Shown piece by piece: positions 36,987-44,642 of a DNA stretch of 64,000 bases (position 1 is the stretch's first letter; every line of letters starts with the position of its first letter). The stretch comes from Candidatus Obscuribacterales bacterium (GTDB lineage: Bacteria > Cyanobacteriota > Vampirovibrionia > Obscuribacterales > Obscuribacteraceae), in the NCBI GenBank assembly GCA_949127735.1, contig CASBPX010000027.1, positions 32,578-96,577 of the forward strand, given 5' to 3'. A model generated the notes under the pieces. The model made no database searches, had not been told where the DNA came from, and saw only the letters and a program-made list of their open reading frames with translations. A program made the position numbers and the translations under genes.

Positions 36987-38522
36987 TTACCGGCTGAGGC
37001 GTTTCTCAATTTTCACCGGCAGGCCGCCGCGAGATTCTCCTTGCTGCTTAAGCCACCTTTGGGCATCAAGTGAAAGGGTGCGAGTGCGATCGGCACTGCC
37101 GTGCAAAACTGATTGTATGAGTGGATTGCCACGATTTCCGTGGTCATCCCAGGCGTGTTGCCCGGTGTTGTATACATTCACCACCACCGGAGCACCTTTA
37201 CAGGAGTAATCGGTCACGGTTACGGCAGGCTTAATCACCACTCTTGGCTTGTCATCGCATTCGTTGGTGTTGGCCCACACTTTCTCAATGTCGCGTGGAC
37301 GGGAAAGAGCTAAATTAGTAGCCACCACTTTATTCATAAAATTGCTGACACTACCCATGCCACCATCGATAGGCAGAGTTCGATCGTCTTTGCTAAGAAC
37401 CACTTTAATCGGAACAGGCACCAGAGGTAGTGCCTCTCCTTCCATCCAGGTACTGTGTGAGCTGTATACGCCAGTAACTTTATCAGGACGTTCGGAGGCA
37501 TAAATCTGAGCCAATCTCCCCCCATCACTGAACCCGGCAAGCCCCACGCGGTCGGCCGTTTGCACCTGAGTTTGCACATTTTTTACGATGTTGTCGAGAT
37601 AGTCAATGTCGCTATACGAACGGTCTTCCTCAGCCGGCAAATTAATCCGCCCAGGAACATTCCAGGCGGCACCGGTGTTAGCGCCAATTGTGTTGAAAAC
37701 GGTGCCGGCATCAAAGGAGCGTACTTTGGGATAACCGAAGAGCACAATACTGCCTGTACGTTCAGCAGCTGCCACCATCCCCATCTCTTCACGAGGCAAG
37801 CCAGGGCCATCACCACCAGCGGCGCCGTGCATGGCAATAATCACCGGTGCGCGGGAGTCGGCATTTTTAGGCACGTATACTTCAAAATGGCGATCACCCA
37901 TTTTAATATCGGTGACTTCACCAACCTTGATTTTGCTGCCGGGTTTGAGTAGTTGATCACCACTAATGCGAAACTGTTCAGGAACGTCGTTATTTCTTTT
38001 GTCGTTCATAAGCATGTCGTAACGCGCGACTTCAGATTCAGTGGCGCTGCGCTGCATTTGTTCTTTGATACCAAAGCGCTCTCCGTTCGACGCCAGGTCA
38101 GGGCCATAAGTTCTGGCATAAATTCCGTCGATTGCCTTTATTTCTTCAGGCGTCTTGTTTTCAAGAATTTTGTAGGCTTGATTGAAATCGTATCCCCAAC
38201 CGGTTTTCTTGCTGTCAAACAAACGCGATGGGGCGTAATACCAGCTGGAATTAAAAGCATCATTAAGTTGCTTAGCGGCCTCTTCCATCTTCGCCTGGTC
38301 AACGGGCCATTTAGTGCCCGCTGTGCTCTCTGGCGTTTTAAATATAGTGAGACTCTCGTATTTAGGCAGTAAGTCAACTGCATTGCCCGGCGGCACCTGC
38401 TCGATTTTGGTTCCAGCGCGATAAGCGCCGGTATCGTTGGCGTTAAGGGGCGCAATGTCGGCAGTCTGTTGAGCCTTGTCTGGCTTTTCCTGAGAATCCA
38501 AAGAACCATTCAGAGTAGCCAT
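36987..38522 (-). CDS. PHB-depolymerase/esterase-like alpha/beta hydrolase (paralog 2)
   Basis: Extensive collinear similarity to 35368..36891 (FEVYVPKNADSRAPVIIAMHGAAGGDGPGLPREEMGM, LAGFSDGGRLAQIYASERP). Confidence 0.85.
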   Translation of the reverse strand: MATLNGSLDSQEKPDKAQQTADIAPLNANDTGAYRAGTKIEQVPPGNAVDLLPKYESLTIFKTPESTAGTKWPVDQAKMEEAAKQLNDAFNSSWYYAPSRLFDSKKTGWGYDFNQAYKILENKTPEEIKAIDGIYARTYGPDLASNGERFGIKEQMQRSATESEVARYDMLMNDKRNNDVPEQFRISGDQLLKPGSKIKVGEVTDIKMGDRHFEVYVPKNADSRAPVIIAMHGAAGGDGPGLPREEMGMVAAAERTGSIVLFGYPKVRSFDAGTVFNTIGANTGAAWNVPGRINLPAEEDRSYSDIDYLDNIVKNVQTQVQTADRVGLAGFSDGGRLAQIYASERPDKVTGVYSSHSTWMEGEALPLVPVPIKVVLSKDDRTLPIDGGMGSVSNFMNKVVATNLALSRPRDIEKVWANTNECDDKPRVVIKPAVTVTDYSCKGAPVVVNVYNTGQHAWDDHGNRGNPLIQSVLHGSADRTRTLSLDAQRWLKQQGESRGGLPVKIEKRLSR

Positions 38523-38692
38523 TTATGGACCTCTTAAGATGCAGAATGCAGTGCAGAAGGAATTCCTTGGTTGTATATACCCAACCCTGATAGTTCTTGG
38601 ACGAAAGTCCCGAATACAGCTCTACCATGCCAGTCACGGGATTTTCACGTAAATGCCCACATTATAGGTATACCGAATCTCTGGAGATCCTC

Positions 38693-39640
38693 ATGGCACT
38701 CGAAACTACCGATTTCACACCGCCCAACGAGAAACCCGCGCTACGCAGCGCAGACAACTTTAATCGCGGCGCTCAAAAAGAGATTGATGCTACGCCTCCG
38801 CAAGAGCAAAGAATAGGCCGCAATGCTGCTCTTGATAATGCCACCATGGTGAAATTCGGCTTTCCCACACCCTTAATTTCCGACACTAATATGGGTCACA
38901 TGAACGGCACGCTTCGCGGCGACGAACAAGATCGCAAGCTAATCACGGGCCCTAAAGCTAAGCTCGAAAACCATTTAAGCAATTCACTCAACGACCGGGT
39001 GATTAGCACTGTAGCCGGCAACGAAGGAGGCCTGACAACACTTACTAAAAACGATGCTGGACACGGCATTTCTGTGGGCATCAGACAATGGAATCAAAAA
39101 CGAGGCGAATTACCAGATTTGCTCAAAAGTTTTCATGACAAAAATCCAGAAAAATTTGATGCTACTTTTGGCCGTTACGCCGATCGTTTACTAAACGAAA
39201 AATATGTCAGAAAAGCCAATCTGGCAGGCAACAAAGAAATAATGAGAGGTATGAAAATAGCTCTGGCCGATCCTGAATTTCAGGAAGTGCAAGTAGATAA
39301 ATTCCGCAAATTTGCCGACAAATCAGCGGAGACGGCTAAAAAATATGGCCTTAAATCAGAATTAGGTGCTGCTTTAGTAGCCGATATCACCAATCAAATG
39401 GGTGAAGGCGGCCTGAGAAGAGTGATGCGCAGAGCCGGTATTCAGCCCGGCGGCGAAATCAAAGACGAAGCCGCCGCTCTCAAAGCCATGGAAAAAGCCA
39501 CCCGCAGACCAAATTCATCTTCACGCTTTGAGCTTTTGGCTTCAAACTTTAGCCCAGACCGTGTCAAACCGAGGACGCCTGTTAATGATCCTCGAACCTT
39601 CATGGCCTCACTAGATATGGTGACTAGCAATGTTGGCTAA
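38693..39640 (+). CDS. Putative lysozyme-like / peptidoglycan hydrolase family protein
   Basis: ATG 38693 with CTGGAG SD; VAGNEGGLTTLTKNDAGHGISVGIRQWNQ resembles the NEG...D.G..S.G..QW motif of phage-type muralytic domains. Confidence 0.45.
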   Translation: MALETTDFTPPNEKPALRSADNFNRGAQKEIDATPPQEQRIGRNAALDNATMVKFGFPTPLISDTNMGHMNGTLRGDEQDRKLITGPKAKLENHLSNSLNDRVISTVAGNEGGLTTLTKNDAGHGISVGIRQWNQKRGELPDLLKSFHDKNPEKFDATFGRYADRLLNEKYVRKANLAGNKEIMRGMKIALADPEFQEVQVDKFRKFADKSAETAKKYGLKSELGAALVADITNQMGEGGLRRVMRRAGIQPGGEIKDEAAALKAMEKATRRPNSSSRFELLASNFSPDRVKPRTPVNDPRTFMASLDMVTSNVG

Positions 39641-39669
39641 TTATGTTGGCTAATTACATTGGCTAATTA
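39631..39669. repeat. 13-bp tandem repeat x3 spanning a stop codon
   Basis: tgttggctaatta|tgttggctaatta|cattggctaatta. Confidence 0.95.
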
Positions 39670-39670
39670 A

Positions 39671-41995
39671 TTAACGCTTGTTCGTTTGATTGTTGGTTAA
39701 GAACCACTGCTGGCAGCTCAAGCCTTGCTCTCCGGTGCGCGGACGCAATCGCAGATAACGGCCGTCGCTTTGCATAACTCGAGCCTTGCTGGTATCAAAC
39801 AAATAGGTCTTCAGCACAGCATCACGCACAAAGCGTGCCAGGCGTTCGTCTTCAATAGGGAAAAGCACTTCCACACGGCGATTTAAATTGCGCGGCATCA
39901 AATCGGCACTGCCGCAGAAAATTTCGTCTTTGCCACCATTGCGGAAATAATAAATGCGACTATGTTCAAGGAAACGTCCTACAACGCTTATCACTTGAAT
40001 ATTTTCACTCACTCCAGGAATGCCTGGAATTAAGCAGCAGACACCGCGGACAATCAAATCTACTTTAACGCCCGCTTGCGAAGCACGATACAAAAGTTCT
40101 ATTAGGCGTTCATCAGATAGAGCATTCATTTTTAAAATGATGCGACCTTTGGCACCACTTTTGCTGTGCTCAATCTCTCTTAAAATCAACTCTTCAAATC
40201 GTTCACGCAAATTAATAGGAGCCACTAAAAGCTTGCGATAGTCTCGCTTGGCCGAATAACCGGTGAGGTAATTAAAGAGGTCTGAAATATCAGTACCAAT
40301 TTTTTCATCGCAGGTAAGTATGCCAATATCGGTATACAAATGGGCGGTCATGGGATTGTAATTGCCGGTGCCCAAATGCACATAGCGCTTGATGCTGTCA
40401 CCTTCTTTACGAACGACCAGAGCCAGTTTAGAGTGAATCTTCAGGCCAAGTAATCCATAAACTACGTGCACACCCTCAGCTTCCAAGGCCTTGGCCCATT
40501 CAATATTACTTTCTTCATCAAATCTAGCTTTTAGTTCTACTAAAACAGCCACCTGTTTGCCGCGCTCTTGCGCTTTCAAAAGTGCCTCTACCACCGGTGA
40601 GTTTTTACCCACACGATAGAGAGTCATTTTTATAGCAAGCACATTAGGATCGCTGGCAGCGGCATTGAGGAAATTGATAACTGGTTGGAATGAGTCGTAT
40701 GGATGGTGGAAAAGAATGTTGCGTTTGGATATGGCGTTAAACATATCCTCGCCTTTGTCCATCATGTCTGGATCTAAGACGGCTGGAATCGAAGGCACAA
40801 ACGGTGTGTATTTGAGATCATGGCGATCTAAGTTTGCTACATACTTCAGCGAGCTTAAAGGCATGCGGCCTTCGATCAGATAAACATCGTAAGGTTCGAT
40901 TTGCAAATTGCTCATCAAAATTTCTAAAATATAAGCAGGCATGGCATGGTGCACTTGCAGTCGCACAACATCACCGAAACGGCGCTGTCTTACGCCTTCT
41001 TCGGTAGTCTCAAGCAGGTCGCCCGCTTCCCACTCTTGAATTTCCATCTCGGCATCACGCGTAACATGGAAAGGATAAACTTCAACAATCGACATGCCAG
41101 GGAAAAGCTGCTCAATATTAGCTTTGCAAAGATCATCGAGCCAGATGTAAGTATTAGGCTTGCATTGAATTACGCTTGAGCGAGCGCCAGGAGGCTCGGT
41201 TTTACCGATTGGCACCAGTTGCGGCAAACTATCAGGGATTTTAACGCGGGCAAAGCGCTCATCTGAAACCGGATCACGAATTAGTACGGCCAGGTTCAAA
41301 CTCAAGTTGGAAATGTGCGGGAAAGGATGGCCAGGATCAAAAGCCAGTGGTGTTAGTACAGGAAATATTTTTTTGCGGAAATATTCGCGCGCATCGACTT
41401 TTTGCTCTTCAGAAAGTTCGTCAAAATCAAGAATTTGAATGCCGGCCATTTTTAGCTCTGGCAAAAGACGTTCTTTCAGACAATCGTGGGCACTGGCAAG
41501 CAGTCTCGTTACTTCCGAACTGACCGCATCCAGCTGTTCTGATGGTGCGAGTCCATCTGGGCCAGCAGTATGTGCACCTGATTCAATTTGGCGCTTGAGC
41601 CCGGCCACCCGCACCATAAAAAATTCTTCGAGGTTGGAGCCTAAAATTGAAAGAAAGCGGAAACGCTCAAGCAATGGGTTGGTGCCATCTGTTGCTTCTT
41701 CTAATACTCGCCACTGGAAGGAGAGCAAACTCAACTCACGATTAAGATAATAACGTGGGTCGGTTAAGAGGGGCTGAATATCTTCAACAGTGTCTACAGG
41801 AGGCTGCTCTTGCGTAATAGTGACCAGGTGATTGTCATCTGGCAAGACCACTGGAACTGCAGGAACCACAGCTGTAGCTGGGGGCACTGGAGTTGCGGCA
41901 ATGTCTTTTGCTCCAGCAGCGACAATTGCTTCGAGAGCCTCGGAACGCTTGATTTCGCTTGTTTTACGAGTATTGGCCGTGTCGGGTGATTGCAT
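39671..41995 (-). CDS. ppk1: Polyphosphate kinase 1
   Basis: RYYLNRELSLLSFQWRVLEEA, LVELKARFDEESNIEWAKALE, KIHSKLALVVR, YVHLGTGNYNPMTAHLYTDIG. Confidence 0.97.
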   Translation of the reverse strand: MQSPDTANTRKTSEIKRSEALEAIVAAGAKDIAATPVPPATAVVPAVPVVLPDDNHLVTITQEQPPVDTVEDIQPLLTDPRYYLNRELSLLSFQWRVLEEATDGTNPLLERFRFLSILGSNLEEFFMVRVAGLKRQIESGAHTAGPDGLAPSEQLDAVSSEVTRLLASAHDCLKERLLPELKMAGIQILDFDELSEEQKVDAREYFRKKIFPVLTPLAFDPGHPFPHISNLSLNLAVLIRDPVSDERFARVKIPDSLPQLVPIGKTEPPGARSSVIQCKPNTYIWLDDLCKANIEQLFPGMSIVEVYPFHVTRDAEMEIQEWEAGDLLETTEEGVRQRRFGDVVRLQVHHAMPAYILEILMSNLQIEPYDVYLIEGRMPLSSLKYVANLDRHDLKYTPFVPSIPAVLDPDMMDKGEDMFNAISKRNILFHHPYDSFQPVINFLNAAASDPNVLAIKMTLYRVGKNSPVVEALLKAQERGKQVAVLVELKARFDEESNIEWAKALEAEGVHVVYGLLGLKIHSKLALVVRKEGDSIKRYVHLGTGNYNPMTAHLYTDIGILTCDEKIGTDISDLFNYLTGYSAKRDYRKLLVAPINLRERFEELILREIEHSKSGAKGRIILKMNALSDERLIELLYRASQAGVKVDLIVRGVCCLIPGIPGVSENIQVISVVGRFLEHSRIYYFRNGGKDEIFCGSADLMPRNLNRRVEVLFPIEDERLARFVRDAVLKTYLFDTSKARVMQSDGRYLRLRPRTGEQGLSCQQWFLTNNQTNKR

Positions 41996-42107
41996 ACATT
42001 AAATTGTAAGGCATCGCTCCACTTGACCACAAGCTTGTCAGGCACCAAGATCGCAAACCTAACAATTGTTACAGCGATTTTAGCCAGTTTTTGAACTTTT
42101 TTACCGT

Positions 42108-43271
42108 CTACTTAACTTGTTGAGACGTGGCTACAGTCAAATTACTAGTGGAGTTCAATTTGTAAAGGCTAATAGCATTGCTTCGCAGAATCGCCCGCTC
42201 TACCTCAACCATTTGTCCTTTGAGCATATAGTCTCGTTCTACCAGCTCTTTAAGCGCTTCAGTCAGGCTGCGCCTTAGACACATGGCGCCATACCAGTGA
42301 GATTCAGGCTGGCTGTGGCCATCAGTGCCTGCCAGAATCTTAGAAACGGGTGCGGCCGAAAGCGCTTCGTAATAAATACGAGTTAAATCAGGCGCAATCA
42401 GACTATTAGCCAGTGAAAGGTCAAAAAAGACGCCTGGATAGATGGAAGCCAGATATGCCACTTCTCGGACATATGGATAGCAATGCAGGAAGACGCACTT
42501 CAGCTCACGGTAGCGCTCAGCTTTCAAAAGTGCTTGAAAATGGATTGGATTGGCTTGCGACAAAAGCGCATCATCGTCTCCAAGGCCGCAATGAATCTGC
42601 ACCGGCAGCTGGCGAGCAACAGCGAAATCTAAAACTTCGCTGAGCAGATAGTGATATGTAGCAGAGCGATTGATGCGGCCGCTTTCCAATACTTCTTTGC
42701 GAGCAGGATGGTAACTTGATCGCGCATTCGATAAAGCGACGGCGTCTATTTGCAAACCGCCGCGATAAGCAACTATGGTCTTCAGTGCCACCACCGGAAA
42801 ACTTTGATCAGCACTGAGTTCGTGATTCAATATTTCAGGCAAAGTTTTGAGCACCTGGTCAAGACTGGTACATTCACGAACCAAATTTTCTAAAACTGTT
42901 TCGATGCGCAAAACTCTCGCAGTCTTTACCTGAGCTAAGCGCGACAGGTTTTGGGCTGACAGCGCCTCGCCCGAACCGTAGTAGCCGTCGTCCACGAGTA
43001 CTGTTTCAATACCGGCGTCACTAAATAATCCGCTCAAATGCTCGGTTTGATCTTGATCTCGCCTCAACTCGAGATAATCATCAAGAGTGGGGCAACGATA
43101 GCGGCTCAGTAATTTTCTAATTAGGTGTTGGTAAAACAAAGAAAGCGGAATATGCCTGGTCAGCATTTCGTCAAAACGGCTTTCGCAGTATGGTTTAGCA
43201 AAATCAATCAAACTACACTGACGATAGTCAGCGAGCAAATTGTGAGCGTGATTGTCGACCATTTCAATCAA
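42108..43271 (-). CDS. Amidohydrolase-2 family protein (FluG N-terminal-like)
   Basis: VDNHAHNLL metal-binding start; QIHCGLGDDD; VFFDLSLANSLIAPDLTRIYYEALSAAPVSKILAGTDGHSQPE. TTG start. Confidence 0.85.
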   Translation of the reverse strand: MIEMVDNHAHNLLADYRQCSLIDFAKPYCESRFDEMLTRHIPLSLFYQHLIRKLLSRYRCPTLDDYLELRRDQDQTEHLSGLFSDAGIETVLVDDGYYGSGEALSAQNLSRLAQVKTARVLRIETVLENLVRECTSLDQVLKTLPEILNHELSADQSFPVVALKTIVAYRGGLQIDAVALSNARSSYHPARKEVLESGRINRSATYHYLLSEVLDFAVARQLPVQIHCGLGDDDALLSQANPIHFQALLKAERYRELKCVFLHCYPYVREVAYLASIYPGVFFDLSLANSLIAPDLTRIYYEALSAAPVSKILAGTDGHSQPESHWYGAMCLRRSLTEALKELVERDYMLKGQMVEVERAILRSNAISLYKLNSTSNLTVATSQQVK

Positions 43272-43283
43272 AGTGCCACCATT

Positions 43284-44642
43284 TCAATATCTCAGCAAGT
43301 GTGTACTAAATTCAAATTCAGCATCATTTAAATAGGCTGATACCTCTGAAGTTTTAACGACGATAAAGGTGTTAGCCAGCTCGGGCCCCAGCTGCTGAAA
43401 CAAGAATAGATCAGCTTCCAGTTCGGTTAACGCCTCATTGAGACTTTGAGGTAGACGTTCAATCTGACCGGCAATCATTTCTTCATCACTGAGTTCACTG
43501 GGCTCACATTGCACTGCTGGTGGCGCCACCAGTTTGCGCTTGACGCCATCTAAGCCGCAAGCGATTACCGCACCCAGTGCCAGGTACGGATTTGCAGTAG
43601 CATCACATGCCTTAAGCTCAATATTGCAAGTTTGACTTTCCTGGCCGGAAAAAAGCGATGGCACACGCAAAGCAGCTTCGCGATTATCAATGCCCCAGCA
43701 AGTGTAAGCAGAGCTCCAACTGCGCGGCTTGAGACGTCTGTAAGAATTAACTGAAGGGCAAGTGATAGCGGTGAGGGCTTTCAAATGAGTTAAAATGCCG
43801 GCGATAAATTGAAGACCAATTTCGCTCAGGTTACCACTTTCTGATTGCGCATCGTAAAACAAATTTGTTTTTTCATCACTGCTCCAAAGTGACAAATGCA
43901 AATGGCAGCCATTGCCCGCATCTTCCGATGAGCGTTTAGGCATAAATGTCGCAGTCAGGCCGAGCTCCTGCGCCACACCATATGCTGTTTCTCTGTATGT
44001 GATCAAATTGTCTGCGGCCGTAAGCGCGGTTGCCGGTTCGATGCTCAGTTCATGCTGGCCGGCACCAAGCTCAGCGTAATATTGTTCGACCTTTAGATCT
44101 TGCCGCTCCAGGCAATCAAACAGGCGCGAGATAAACCGGTCAGCAGCATTCATGCTCTGTGTTGAAAAACACAAACCCTTATCTACAGGCCTGAATTCAC
44201 CGGCTTCCATCACCCCGAGCATAAACTCGGGCTCGAAAGCGGCAAGCACCTTAAAGCCCATATCAGCTGCAGCTTCGATTTGTTTCTTGAGAAAATTGCG
44301 CGGACAAGAGGCCCACGGCCCACCATTAAGCTCTTGCATGTCGCATAGAACTGAAGCCGAAGCCGAAGTGTACGGTAGAAGGCGAAAAGTGTCCAGATCT
44401 GGAATTAAACGCACTTCCCCAGTGGCACTGTAACCACTGTCAGTCTGCATTTGATCGAGCAAATTCTGCGCCATAGTGGCTTTGACAATGCCGATACCAC
44501 TCTTGAATCTACCGGCGGCAGTAGCGATGCTCGAACATTTACCTCGCACGCAACCATTGGTGTCGCTGAACAAAAAGCGCACCAGTTTCACACCTGCTGC
44601 CTGTGCCTTTCCGATCACTTCTTCTGCGGTTCTGGCGGCCAT
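43284..44642 (-). CDS. Glutamine synthetase-family protein (type I-like / FluG C-terminal-like)
   Basis: VRFLFSDTNGCVRGK, QHELSIEPATALTAADNLITYR, ATFMPKRSSEDAGNGCHLHLSLW, NSYRRLKPRSWSSAYTCWGIDNREAALRVP. Confidence 0.93.
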   Translation of the reverse strand: MAARTAEEVIGKAQAAGVKLVRFLFSDTNGCVRGKCSSIATAAGRFKSGIGIVKATMAQNLLDQMQTDSGYSATGEVRLIPDLDTFRLLPYTSASASVLCDMQELNGGPWASCPRNFLKKQIEAAADMGFKVLAAFEPEFMLGVMEAGEFRPVDKGLCFSTQSMNAADRFISRLFDCLERQDLKVEQYYAELGAGQHELSIEPATALTAADNLITYRETAYGVAQELGLTATFMPKRSSEDAGNGCHLHLSLWSSDEKTNLFYDAQSESGNLSEIGLQFIAGILTHLKALTAITCPSVNSYRRLKPRSWSSAYTCWGIDNREAALRVPSLFSGQESQTCNIELKACDATANPYLALGAVIACGLDGVKRKLVAPPAVQCEPSELSDEEMIAGQIERLPQSLNEALTELEADLFLFQQLGPELANTFIVVKTSEVSAYLNDAEFEFSTHLLRY

